DNA of 12,027 bases, taken from Ferruginibacter sp. (GTDB lineage Bacteria; Bacteroidota; Bacteroidia; Chitinophagales; Chitinophagaceae). Below, piece after piece: positions 1 to 8,035 of this stretch. The stretch spans positions 1-12,027 of the forward strand of contig JANXOQ010000130.1 of NCBI GenBank assembly GCA_025357775.1. The letters run 5' to 3'. The notes beneath the pieces are model-generated. The model did not search any database. It was not told where the DNA came from and saw only the letters and a program-made list of their open reading frames with translations. Within the stretch, counting starts at the first letter, position 1. Each line of letters opens with the position of its first letter. The position numbers and the translations under genes are program-made.

Positions 1-25
1 TTTTAATAAAAAAAATAGGTTATTA

Positions 26-34
26 TGTGGATAA
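26..34 (-). other. Perfect DnaA-box 9-mer (TTATCCACA on the minus strand)
   Basis: The plus strand reads TGTGGATAA, the exact complement of the classical DnaA box. It sits in very AT-rich DNA just upstream of the DUF3127 gene. I found no second perfect box in the window; the nearest is a one-mismatch copy inside the nucleotidyltransferase gene near 7093. A lone 9-mer can occur by chance, and whatever lies to the left of position 1 is not visible. A chromosome origin or a DnaA-regulated promoter is possible but unproven. Confidence 0.35.
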
Positions 35-120
35 ACTAAAAATTTTATCAAATTTAGTATTAAAAAAACCAGAATATTTGAACATCTAAAACGACCATTA
101 TTATTTTAAAGATTTACAAC

Positions 121-128
121 TATTTTTG
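121..128 (+). promoter_or_regulatory. Candidate -7 element (TATTTTTG) for the DUF3127 gene
   Basis: TATTTTTG matches the Bacteroidota -7 consensus TAnnTTTG at every fixed position and lies 18 bp before the ATG at 147, which would give a very short leader. No TTTG is seen at the matching -33 position, so support is only partial. Confidence 0.3.
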
Positions 129-146
129 AAAAAAAATTATATAATT

Positions 147-539
147 ATGAGTTACGAATTAACTGGAAAATTAATTGCAAAATATGATACTGTGCAGCGT
201 ACTGAAACTTTTAAAGTAAGAGAATTTGCTTTAGAAAAATCAGATGATATTAGTGGACGTACAATTGTAAATTATGTAAAATTTCAATGCATACAGGATA
301 AAACAGAAATTATAGATAAAGTAAATATTGGTGATATGGTAAAAATTTACTTTAACATAAAAGGAACAAAGTGGGAAAAAGATGGCAAAACTAGTTATTT
401 TACAAATTTAGATGCATGGCGAATTGAGCAAATTTTAAACCCAGCTACACAACAAAATGCACAAAGCAATGACACAAGTGCAATGGAGCCGCTAGATAAT
501 TTTACAAGTAATGAAGTAGCAGATGATTTACCGTTTTAG
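147..539 (+). CDS. DUF3127 family protein, OB-fold-like with an SSB-type acidic C-terminal tip
   Basis: A 130-residue protein recognised as DUF3127, a small Bacteroidota family of unknown function. I chose the ATG at 147; an in-frame TTG at 126 would add only a Lys/Asn-rich stub and overlaps the candidate promoter. The first ~95 residues alternate beta-strand-like segments (starting SYELTGKLIAKYDT, then FKVREFALE, VKFQCI, DMVKIYFNIKGTKW), as expected for an OB fold. A Gln/Asn/Ser/Thr-rich linker of about 30 residues follows, and the protein ends ADDLPF. This layout (fold, flexible linker, acidic tip ending in Pro-Phe) is that of bacterial single-stranded-DNA-binding protein, whose tip recruits repair and replication partners. 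The family call is fairly sure; a DNA-related role is inference from the fold and tail. The downstream FAD gene is 99 bp away and probably unrelated. Confidence 0.85.
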   Translation: MSYELTGKLIAKYDTVQRTETFKVREFALEKSDDISGRTIVNYVKFQCIQDKTEIIDKVNIGDMVKIYFNIKGTKWEKDGKTSYFTNLDAWRIEQILNPATQQNAQSNDTSAMEPLDNFTSNEVADDLPF

Positions 540-638
540 AAACAATCAAATGAGAAAATGTGAGAAAGTGCAAATAGTTAGTTACAATTTAAAAGGTAAG
601 TAAGACAATATTCCAAGATAAATACTTGGCTAAAAAAT

Positions 639-2252
639 ATGATACAAAAAATTACGCTCAAACTTTTGCCTGCTGAGGCAGCAGATGAAACTACTATAAA
701 AAAATACATTGCCTCATCCTTACAAATAAAATTTTCTTCTATTGATGGGTTTCAAATACTTAAAAAATCTATAGATGCAAGAGGTAAAATTATTTTTATA
801 AATCTTACTTTAAATGCTTTTATTGATGCCCCATCTTCTTCGTTGGTATTAGGCAATGAGCTATTGGCTGTAAGCGATTTTCAGTTTAAAAATGTGGAGC
901 ATTCAAAAAAGTCTGTAATCATTATTGGTGCTGGCCCAGCGGGTATTTTTGCTGCACTAATGCTGTTGGAAAAAGGTATAAAACCAATAATACTAGAAAG
1001 AGGAAAAGATGTAAGGGCAAGACGCCGTGACCTTGCAAAGCTAAACAAAGAAGGTATTATAAACCCTGAAAGTAATTATTGCTTTGGCGAGGGTGGAGCA
1101 GGTACATACAGCGACGGTAAATTATATACAAGAAGTAATAAGCGTGGCGATATTGATAGAATATTAAACTTATTTATTCATTTTGGCGCCCCAAAAAATA
1201 TAGCGTATGATGCGCACCCACACATAGGCACAAACAAACTCCCACAAATAATTACTGCAATGCATGAGCAAATAAAGCAATGTGGAGGGCAAGTTTTATT
1301 TGAAAAAAAAGTAGTAGACTTTATACTGAATAATAAAAAAATTGATGCAGTAAAAACTACAAATGGAGATTTGTTTTCTGCAGATGCATATATTTTAGCA
1401 ACTGGGCATAGTGCAAGAGATATTTTTGAATTGTTACATAAAAAAAATATACTTATTGAGCCAAAGCCTTTTGCTATGGGGGTTCGCATAGAACATCCAC
1501 AAAACTTAATAGATAAAATACAGTACCGTTGTTCTATTGAAAGAGATGAATACCTGCCGCCAGCTTCCTATAGCTTGGTACAGCAAGTAAATGGAAGAGG
1601 GGTATTTTCGTTTTGCATGTGCCCAGGGGGTATTATAGCACCAGCTGCTACTAATATGGGCGAATTGGTAGTAAATGGATGGAGCCCATCAAAAAGAAAT
1701 AACTCTTTTGCAAATAGTGGCATGGTAGTGCAAGTAGAAAAAATAGATGCAATAAAAGAGTTACGTTTAGCTGGTTTTGATAGTATTGAAACCTTAGAAA
1801 ACGATCCATTTATTTTTATGAAATTTCAACAATTAATAGAACAAAAAGCATTTGAAGCAGGAGGCGGAAATTTTGTAGCACCAGCACAAAGAATGCTAGA
1901 TTTTGTAGATAAAAAAATTTCATCATCATTACCAAAAAACTCTTATTTACCTGGGTTAAATTCAGTAGGATTAGATAGCGTTTTACCTCCTTTTATTTAC
2001 AATTCATTAGCAGAAGGCTTTAAGGCTTTTGGAAAAAAATTGAAAGGTTATTATACAAACGAAGCTGTGTTGGTAGCAGTAGAAAGCCGTACTTCAAGCC
2101 CAGTAAGAATACCAAGAAATACTGATAACTTACAACACCTTCAAATACAAAATTTATACCCATGCGCCGAAGGTGCTGGCTATGCAGGTGGTATTGTAAG
2201 CGCAGCCATGGATGGTGAAAGGGTAGCTACACAAATTAGCAATTGTTTCTAG
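639..2252 (+). CDS. FAD-dependent dehydrogenase, COG2509 family (NAD(P)/FAD-dependent oxidoreductase)
   Basis: A 537-residue flavoprotein, about the usual length for COG2509. An N-terminal extension of about 90 residues precedes a Rossmann dinucleotide-binding motif, GAGPAG at 97-102, with the strand-2 acidic residue E120 that holds the FAD ribose. The family block GEGGAGTYSDGKL lies at 150-162, ATGHSARD at 254-261, and the C-terminal FAD-closing motif EGAGYAGGIVSAAMDG near 514-529. It is cytosolic, with no signal peptide or membrane segment. The natural substrate of this family is not established. The ATG at 639 follows a small hairpin (CCAAG/CTTGG, 613-629) and has no Shine-Dalgarno sequence. 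The gene ends 9 bp from the convergent wzz-like gene. The family assignment is firm; the reaction is unknown. Confidence 0.9.
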   Translation: MIQKITLKLLPAEAADETTIKKYIASSLQIKFSSIDGFQILKKSIDARGKIIFINLTLNAFIDAPSSSLVLGNELLAVSDFQFKNVEHSKKSVIIIGAGPAGIFAALMLLEKGIKPIILERGKDVRARRRDLAKLNKEGIINPESNYCFGEGGAGTYSDGKLYTRSNKRGDIDRILNLFIHFGAPKNIAYDAHPHIGTNKLPQIITAMHEQIKQCGGQVLFEKKVVDFILNNKKIDAVKTTNGDLFSADAYILATGHSARDIFELLHKKNILIEPKPFAMGVRIEHPQNLIDKIQYRCSIERDEYLPPASYSLVQQVNGRGVFSFCMCPGGIIAPAATNMGELVVNGWSPSKRNNSFANSGMVVQVEKIDAIKELRLAGFDSIETLENDPFIFMKFQQLIEQKAFEAGGGNFVAPAQRMLDFVDKKISSSLPKNSYLPGLNSVGLDSVLPPFIYNSLAEGFKAFGKKLKGYYTNEAVLVAVESRTSSPVRIPRNTDNLQHLQIQNLYPCAEGAGYAGGIVSAAMDGERVATQISNCF

Positions 2253-2263
2253 TTTATACAATT
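2241..2263. terminator. Weak hairpin at a convergent gene junction
   Basis: AATTGT (2241-2246) can pair with ACAATT (2258-2263) around an 11-nt loop, spanning the stop codons of the converging FAD and Wzz-like genes. The stem is short and AT-rich and no clear U-run follows, so its role as a two-way terminator is tentative. Confidence 0.2.
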
Positions 2264-3275
2264 ACACCTCAAATTGTTTTGCAAGGGTATTTTTTACTTG
2301 ATTATTAGTAAATTTTATTATAATACCAATAACAAATAATGTTGAGAATAATATACAACCTATTATAAAACCTGCAATTGCATAAATTTTTTTAGATACT
2401 TGAATAACATCAAAAGGTGGTGTAGGTTTATCTAATATTTGAATGATTGGAGTTATCTTATCTAATCTATACACAGCATCATCTTTATTTGCACTTGCGT
2501 AATCTCTTTGCAACAACGTTTGTATTTTAATGCTTTCTAAATTGTCTTTGGGTATAATATATTTTAACCTCCCGTTTGGAATAAATAAAGTTGTACTATT
2601 CATTTTTATCCTTTTTGCATCTATATCCTTTATTACCGTTTCTAATGAATCTAATTTATTTGAAGCAAAATCTAAGTCAAGTTTTGCTTTTTCTATTTTT
2701 AATTCTTTGTAAAACTGTGAAATTTTATCAATTAAAATATAACTAATAGGTGGAATAAGCTTTTCATTATAATTGGAGAAAGTAATTTCTAACAAACTAT
2801 TCTTATTAAATTTAAGAATGTACATATCTTTTAAAATGCTAGAGCCTAGCAGAGCCAGTTCTTCTTGAGTTTTTGGTTTTTTTATATCAGCTTCAAAAAA
2901 TGACTTGTGCTTATTTCCTTCATTTATTAAAATTTCTGCAATAGTTAAATTCTGAAAATCAGGCAAATGCTCAAGCACAACTGCTTCTCTAGTTTTTTTG
3001 CTTCTACCTACTTCTTCTATATTTACTGTAGCTTCTTCTGTTATACTTTTGGTGCCCCCACCCCCTCCCAGTAATTCTGATATTTTTGAAGTAGCACTAT
3101 TTTTATCGGAGCCAGGTGTTAATGGAAAAATAGTAGATTTAACTGAGTAAATTACTGGCTTGCTTTTAGCATAAAAAAACATAAGTATGCCTACTAATAA
3201 ACCTCCAATTAAAATTAAAAACTTCAATTTAATAAGCCTTAGTAAAATTCTTTTTATTAGCTCTTTACTTGTCAA
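2262..3275 (-). CDS. Wzz-like polysaccharide co-polymerase (chain-length determinant), no kinase domain
   Basis: A 337-residue inner-membrane protein with the Wzz layout. There is one membrane helix near each end (about 15-36 and 297-321) around a large periplasmic domain, which contains a probable coiled coil (about 183-220) and a proline-rich PTPPFD stretch just before helix 2. Such proteins set the length of exported polysaccharide and contact the Wza pore. There is no Walker A motif or Tyr-rich tail, so no fused BY-kinase. The start is a TTG at 3275, 8 nt after the stop of the upstream wza-like gene; no ATG precedes the first helix, and starting later would cut into it. Tight spacing implies co-transcription. 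Five glycines (70-74) are encoded by an unusual G-rich tract. Strict function (capsule, exopolysaccharide or O-antigen) cannot be decided. Confidence 0.85.
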   Translation of the reverse strand: MTSKELIKRILLRLIKLKFLILIGGLLVGILMFFYAKSKPVIYSVKSTIFPLTPGSDKNSATSKISELLGGGGGTKSITEEATVNIEEVGRSKKTREAVVLEHLPDFQNLTIAEILINEGNKHKSFFEADIKKPKTQEELALLGSSILKDMYILKFNKNSLLEITFSNYNEKLIPPISYILIDKISQFYKELKIEKAKLDLDFASNKLDSLETVIKDIDAKRIKMNSTTLFIPNGRLKYIIPKDNLESIKIQTLLQRDYASANKDDAVYRLDKITPIIQILDKPTPPFDVIQVSKKIYAIAGFIIGCILFSTLFVIGIIIKFTNNQVKNTLAKQFEV

Positions 3276-3283
3276 TTTTAAGT

Positions 3284-5623
3284 TTATTTTGTATATTTAA
3301 ATATAATTGCAGTAAGCAATATTGGAATAATGCTTGTAATAGTAGTTTTAACAATGTCACCAAGTTCTTGCCCATCTGGTCTTTTAGGTATTGTAACTAC
3401 TGCACCTTCTTCCATCGTTGGGTAAAAATGAAAAAATAAAAAATTTCTTGTGCGTCTACTTCTTCCATTTGCATAGGTTACAAATACTCTATTTCTCCAT
3501 GGGCGCACTCCAAATCCTCCAGCCTTATCTATATAATATGGTAAACCGGTATGCTCTTTATCAAATGGTATTCTTAGGGGTGATTGTACTCTACCTTTAA
3601 CCGTTACAAATGGATTAACCTCAGGTATAAATATAACATCACCTTCTTGCAAAATAATATCGTATTTGGAATTTTTGTTTTTTAGTGCTTTATATAAATC
3701 AATACTTACTGGATCTTCTAAATTTGCTATGTCCACACCAGCAATAACATTGCCAATGCTGTCATACTTCAAAGTACCAATTGCTTTTTCTCTAAGATTT
3801 GAATTGTTTCTTCTAATTAAAACAGCTCCACCTAAATTTGCATTTTCTTTAAACCCGCCTGCACGTGCTATGTAAGACGATATTTTTTCATACTTATCTA
3901 ACCTTGGATACAAACCTGGGTATCTAATTAATCCTTTTAGCTCAACATTTTGTTGCATTTCGAATGTTGAATTTTTTCTTACAAAAATTTGGTCGTATGG
4001 TTTTAAAACAACAGTACTAGCAACTGAATCTAATTTTAAATTATCTTTTATAAAATAAGGCCTAATTGTAGTTCTTGTAGGTTTTAACCCTTGCCTTGCA
4101 GAGTCAATATCTACTATACTAGATATTTCTAATCTACCATACTCCGCAGACTGTTTTAAACCTCCAGATAAATACAATAAATCTTGCAAAGTCATTCCAC
4201 CATACTTTCTTACTTTTCCTTGTTTTCTAACTTCCCCAAATATTTCTACATAAACTTCATCTGCAAACTCTGATGTTGCAAAAAGTAAAATCATATCATT
4301 TGCCTTTATTACAACATTATTTTTGCTGTCAAAATTTCCATTATTTATATCTGACAAGTCAACATCCAACTTATCAGCAAATTTTAAACTAGTACTATCA
4401 CCTGCACCTCTAAAAACATAAGCTCGCTGCATCAATGTATTTCTAGTAACGCCACCTGCTCTATTAATAATGTCAAATAATCTGTCTCCAGCTTTTAGTT
4501 GATAAGTATCAGGATATTTTACTTCACCTTTTATTTCAACTTTATTAGAAAGTCCAGCACGAATTAAATTAGCTTTTACAATATCACCATCTTTTAATGG
4601 AGCATCTTGGTCAAACAATTTTATAATAGCATTTGCATTTACATTTACAATTTTTTGACTTTCATCTTCACTAGTTATAACTTCAAGGGAGGATGAAAGT
4701 GCATCAGGATTTAAACCACCACTAAATTTTAATAATGCTTTTACTCCCTCATTCTTTTTTAATTGATAATACATTGGTCTTCTAAACTGTCCAGTAGCCA
4801 ATACCTTTTTCTCATAAAATTGTACAATAATAAAATCATTATTTTGGAGGTACAGCTGCCTACCAATATCTCCCGTTTGCAAATATTTATATACATCTAT
4901 CTCTTCTACAATTCTACCATTTCTTTTAATTAAAATACTTCGTAGATTACCATATTCTGTAACACCGCCTGCTTTTGCTATTACATTATATGCATTGCTA
5001 AAAGCAGATACCGTATAACTGCCAGGGTTTTTAACTTCGTTTACTACATTTATATTAATTGTACGTGGCTGCCCTAAGCTTATATCAATATTAGTGCCGG
5101 GCGGTACTAGTCCTGAAAACCTTGAATATAAAATTTTTCTTGCATTTTCAAATGTATATCCACCTACATATATTTTACCTACTTGCTTTGGAAAAATTGC
5201 ACCATCTGTTGCTATAACATAACTTTCTTGCATTTCAGCACCACCGTATAATGAAATAATAATGTGATCACCTACACCCAAAGGATAATCAAGTGGAGGG
5301 GTTGACATTTCGGACAAACTAAAATTGGGGGCATTGGAAAATACATTTGAGCCGTAGGTATTATTTCCTATTGTAGATTCATTTTTTATATTATCGTTTA
5401 AAATTGTATCTTTTGTAATTTTATTGTTCATATCCTTACCAGCATCTTTATTGTCTCTATTTAAGACTGCATCAAGCTGGGCATTTGTTTTATCTGCTGG
5501 AGTACTTTTAGGTAATACCATTCCAGGAGGTAAAGAAATTCCACCAGGTATAGTAGGTGGCTGACTATATGAAAAAAGCGTAATTAATAATAAAACGTTG
5601 ATAATGAAAATACGAATAGACAT
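3284..5623 (-). CDS. Wza-like outer-membrane polysaccharide export protein with about six SLBB repeats
   Basis: A 779-residue secreted protein. From the chosen ATG at 5623, a signal peptide (about 20 residues, hydrophobic FIINVLLLITLF, ending SYSQ) is well placed, and AAAGGA lies 9 nt upstream. An in-frame ATG at 5644 would add seven residues and is the alternative. Residue numbers below count from that longer form. A low-complexity Pro/Asn-rich linker (28-115) is followed by the polysaccharide-export domain beginning DYPLGVGDHI (119-200). Then come six SLBB-type repeats, near 200, 283, 370, 467, 567 and 680, each with a G/NPG-type turn and an AGG or SGG core. A hydrophobic C-terminal segment (about 765-783) may be the outer-membrane helix, as in Wza. 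E. coli Wza is about half this length; long multi-SLBB forms are common in Bacteroidota. Partner of the Wzz-like gene immediately downstream. Confidence 0.9.
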   Translation of the reverse strand: MSIRIFIINVLLLITLFSYSQPPTIPGGISLPPGMVLPKSTPADKTNAQLDAVLNRDNKDAGKDMNNKITKDTILNDNIKNESTIGNNTYGSNVFSNAPNFSLSEMSTPPLDYPLGVGDHIIISLYGGAEMQESYVIATDGAIFPKQVGKIYVGGYTFENARKILYSRFSGLVPPGTNIDISLGQPRTININVVNEVKNPGSYTVSAFSNAYNVIAKAGGVTEYGNLRSILIKRNGRIVEEIDVYKYLQTGDIGRQLYLQNNDFIIVQFYEKKVLATGQFRRPMYYQLKKNEGVKALLKFSGGLNPDALSSSLEVITSEDESQKIVNVNANAIIKLFDQDAPLKDGDIVKANLIRAGLSNKVEIKGEVKYPDTYQLKAGDRLFDIINRAGGVTRNTLMQRAYVFRGAGDSTSLKFADKLDVDLSDINNGNFDSKNNVVIKANDMILLFATSEFADEVYVEIFGEVRKQGKVRKYGGMTLQDLLYLSGGLKQSAEYGRLEISSIVDIDSARQGLKPTRTTIRPYFIKDNLKLDSVASTVVLKPYDQIFVRKNSTFEMQQNVELKGLIRYPGLYPRLDKYEKISSYIARAGGFKENANLGGAVLIRRNNSNLREKAIGTLKYDSIGNVIAGVDIANLEDPVSIDLYKALKNKNSKYDIILQEGDVIFIPEVNPFVTVKGRVQSPLRIPFDKEHTGLPYYIDKAGGFGVRPWRNRVFVTYANGRSRRTRNFLFFHFYPTMEEGAVVTIPKRPDGQELGDIVKTTITSIIPILLTAIIFKYTK

Positions 5624-5679
5624 GCTATAAAATCCTTTATTCATTAATGTAAAGATTGATTTACAATTTTTTTAAAGCG

Positions 5680-5687
5680 CAAATATA
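5680..5687 (-). promoter_or_regulatory. Candidate -7 element (TATATTTG) for the wza-wzz pair
   Basis: On the minus strand TATATTTG matches TAnnTTTG exactly. It lies in the 46-bp gap after the nitronate monooxygenase stop codon and gives a leader of roughly 30-50 nt to either wza start. A TTG occurs 23 nt upstream, a little farther than the usual -33 spacing. It suggests the export genes have their own promoter instead of relying on the upstream gene. Confidence 0.4.
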
Positions 5688-5690
5688 CTG

Positions 5691-6638
5691 TTATTTACGA
5701 TAGCTGTTTGCAATAGCACAATACTCATCCCATAGTTCGTTCACAATATCTTCAGCAGATAAAATATGATTTATTTGGCTACTTACCTGCCCAATTTCTA
5801 ATTCTCCTTCCACCATATTTCCATCAAACATGCCTTTTTTTGCTCTCCCTCTTCCTAATAATATTTTTAATTCTTCTGTTGAAGCGCAATTGTTTTCTGC
5901 TTGTTTAACCTTTTCATAAAATTCATTTTTTAATAAACGTACTGGAGTTAAAGCTTTTAAAGACAACTGGGTATCACCTTCACCAGCTGAAATAATAGCT
6001 TTTTTAAAATTTTGATGGCAAGATGCTTCGTAGCTTGCTACAAACCTGCTTCCAACCTGTACTGCATCTGCACCTAATGCCATAGCAGCAAACATTTGCC
6101 TACCAGTTGCTATTCCTCCTGCAGCTATTAATGGTATTTTAACTTTTTGTTTTACTGATGGTATTAATATAAATGAAGTGGTTTCTTCTTTTCCGTTATG
6201 TCCTCCTGCTTCAAACCCTTCTGCAACTACTGCATCACAACCAGCATCTTGTGCCTTTAGAGCAAACTTGCTACTACTAACTACATGCACTACAATTATC
6301 CCTTCTGCTTTTAAAGCAGCAGTATATATTTTTGGGTTTCCTGCGCTACTGAATACTATTGGTACTTTTTCGCTTATAATTGTTTTAATGTGTTTGTCAA
6401 TATCTGGATATAATAATGGAATATTTACGCCAAATGGTTTGCTGGTTGCTGCCTTGCATTTTTGAATATGTTCTTTCAATACCTCAGGGTACATGCTACC
6501 GCTACCAATAATGCCCAACCCACCAGCATTGCTTACTGCACTGGCAAGTCGCCAACCACTTGCCCATATCATACCTGCTTGTATAATGGGTTTTTCTATA
6601 CCAAAAAGTTGAGTTATATTATTTGAAAATGGTTGCAT
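5691..6638 (-). CDS. Nitronate monooxygenase / FabK-like FMN-dependent TIM-barrel oxidoreductase
   Basis: A 315-residue cytosolic flavoprotein of the nitronate monooxygenase family. Visible motifs in order are PIIQAGM (17-23), the glycine turn AGGLGIIGSG (38-47), FGVNIPLL (69-76), EGFEAGGHNG (140-149, with the family's conserved histidine at 147), AAGGIATGR (172-180, phosphate binding) and GSRF (196-199). Members oxidise alkyl nitronates with FMN and oxygen; close relatives (FabK) are enoyl-ACP reductases, and sequence alone does not separate the two here. Many genomes annotate this type as nitronate monooxygenase by default. It lies between the nucleotidyltransferase (113 bp upstream) and the wza-like gene (46 or 67 bp downstream), with no evident functional link to polysaccharide export. 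The ATG at 6638 is well placed: the barrel's first strand begins by residue 16. Confidence 0.85.
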   Translation of the reverse strand: MQPFSNNITQLFGIEKPIIQAGMIWASGWRLASAVSNAGGLGIIGSGSMYPEVLKEHIQKCKAATSKPFGVNIPLLYPDIDKHIKTIISEKVPIVFSSAGNPKIYTAALKAEGIIVVHVVSSSKFALKAQDAGCDAVVAEGFEAGGHNGKEETTSFILIPSVKQKVKIPLIAAGGIATGRQMFAAMALGADAVQVGSRFVASYEASCHQNFKKAIISAGEGDTQLSLKALTPVRLLKNEFYEKVKQAENNCASTEELKILLGRGRAKKGMFDGNMVEGELEIGQVSSQINHILSAEDIVNELWDEYCAIANSYRK

Positions 6639-6751
6639 ACAAACAGTTTAGTATTATAAAATGCTGTTATAATTTGAACCTTTTAGTTTAGAAAATTTAA
6701 AAGTTTATTATACTCTTTTGTAACAAAAAAACCTAAAATTATTATGTTTGA

Positions 6752-7756
6752 TTATCGAGAACTGCCTCCCAAATCTATAGCTGTATTATCACCAATATTA
6801 AGGTTTCTACTTACGCCTTTTACTTCTGCATCGCTACCAATAAGTGAATTATTTAACACAATTTCGAATAAGTTAGAGTAAGAACCTATTATTGAATCTT
6901 TAACTAGGGCATGGCTAATAGTGGTATTTTCTCCAATAGCTACATTAGGCCCAATTACCGAGTTTTTTATAATACAACCATTTCCAATGCTTACGGGAGG
7001 TATTATTATTGTATTATCTTGTAAACAGTTTTTGGCTATGTTATCACCAAATTTTTTAAGTAAAATTGCGTTAGAGGCGAGGAGAGAATCCTTTTGTCCA
7101 CAATCAAACCAATTTTCTACTTTTAAAGAATGAAAAACAGCTCCGTTTTGTATCATACAATCTAGTGCATCTGTCAAATTATAATCATCATAACTGCGTT
7201 CTTTTCTATCTTGTATTTTTAACAAGCACTCAAACAAAAGTCCAGTTTCTTTTATTTTGTAAATACCTACTAGGGCTTTATTACTTTTTGGTATTGATGG
7301 TTTTTCTACTACTTTAATGATGATGCCTTGTTCATTTATTTCTGCTACACCAAAATTTCGAGGGTCGTCTACTTTTTTTACTGCCAATATTGAGTAGGGT
7401 GCTTCTAACATATATTTTAAATCATACTCAGCAATCGTATCTCCAAGTACAATTATAAGCTCATCATTACCAACTAATTCTCTTGTAATTTCTATTGCAT
7501 GGCCAGTGCCTTGTCTTTCATTTTGAGTAACGAAATGTGTATTTAAATCAGGGTAATTTGATTGTACATAATCTTTTATTTTTTCTCCTAGATATCCAAT
7601 TATAAATACAAAATCAGTAATGCCAGCATCTTTTAATTGGTCTACAATAATACTAAGTATAGTTTTACCCGCAAGCGGAATAAGAGCTTTTGGTTGTGTG
7701 TATGTATGCGGTCGTAGCTTTGTGCCAGCACCTGCAACGGGGATTATTGCCTTCAT
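6752..7756 (-). CDS. Sugar-1-phosphate nucleotidyltransferase with C-terminal left-handed beta-helix
   Basis: A 334-residue cytosolic enzyme that would join a sugar 1-phosphate to an NTP to give a nucleotide sugar. The N-terminal domain has the signature GAGTKLRP (9-16, with Lys where Arg is usual) and the catalytic-loop lysine K23 in QPKALIP. It also has QGTGHAI (82-88), GDT (105-107), EKP (151-153), VGIY (163-166) and NWFDCG (215-220). From about 250 on, hexapeptide-type repeats (for example IPPVSIGNGCIIKNSVIG) form a partial left-handed beta-helix, as in glucose-1-phosphate thymidylyltransferase-like and archaeal bifunctional enzymes. The sugar and nucleotide specificity (dTTP, UTP or GTP) cannot be read from sequence. 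It lies upstream of the polysaccharide export genes on the same strand, so a role in envelope sugar supply is plausible. The start ATG directly precedes the first beta strand. Confidence 0.9.
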   Translation of the reverse strand: MKAIIPVAGAGTKLRPHTYTQPKALIPLAGKTILSIIVDQLKDAGITDFVFIIGYLGEKIKDYVQSNYPDLNTHFVTQNERQGTGHAIEITRELVGNDELIIVLGDTIAEYDLKYMLEAPYSILAVKKVDDPRNFGVAEINEQGIIIKVVEKPSIPKSNKALVGIYKIKETGLLFECLLKIQDRKERSYDDYNLTDALDCMIQNGAVFHSLKVENWFDCGQKDSLLASNAILLKKFGDNIAKNCLQDNTIIIPPVSIGNGCIIKNSVIGPNVAIGENTTISHALVKDSIIGSYSNLFEIVLNNSLIGSDAEVKGVSRNLNIGDNTAIDLGGSSR

Positions 7757-7776
7757 TAATATTTCTACTTTTGTGA

Positions 7777-7794
7777 GGGGTAACGAGTTACTCC
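7777..7794. promoter_or_regulatory. Imperfect 18-bp palindrome upstream of the nucleotidyltransferase (possible operator)
   Basis: GGGGTAAC-GA-GTTACTCC is a dyad in which seven of eight arm pairs match. It lies 21-38 bp upstream of the nucleotidyltransferase ATG, where a repressor or activator could act. The central spacer is too short for a good RNA hairpin, so a protein-binding DNA site fits better. No regulator gene is in view. Confidence 0.35.
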
Positions 7795-8035
7795 TATGTT
7801 TACAGCAATTATGTTTTGGATAGTAAAATTAACGATTTTATATTAAACGAAATTTTGTTTAAGCATACTATTTACTAAATATAAAAGATTATTGGTAGCA
7901 ATTAAATTTAAAAATGCAGTTACTTTTTTTAGAATAATGTTACTAATTATTTATTTAGATGATGTATTATTAAAATTTAGTTTTCGAAAAATAATTTTTG
8001 CTTATCCTGTTGCACAATAAAACCTGAAAAATGAT

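Noticed and set aside
551..567. Two direct copies of TGAGAAA between the DUF3127 and FAD genes
   Set aside because: Only two short units; too little to call a repeat or a regulatory site.
1178..1489. 103-codon minus-strand frame inside the FAD dehydrogenase gene
   Set aside because: It is a shadow of the real gene: it lies wholly within a well-supported coding frame on the other strand, and its translation is low-complexity and matches no family. The same holds for the other short frames opposite or inside the wza, wzz, nitronate monooxygenase, nucleotidyltransferase, glyA, adenosyltransferase and ABC genes.
7979..7990. Short palindrome TTTTCGAAAA in the nucleotidyltransferase-glyA gap
   Set aside because: Ten bp of mostly A/T is expected by chance in such AT-rich DNA and it is not placed near a start codon or promoter match.
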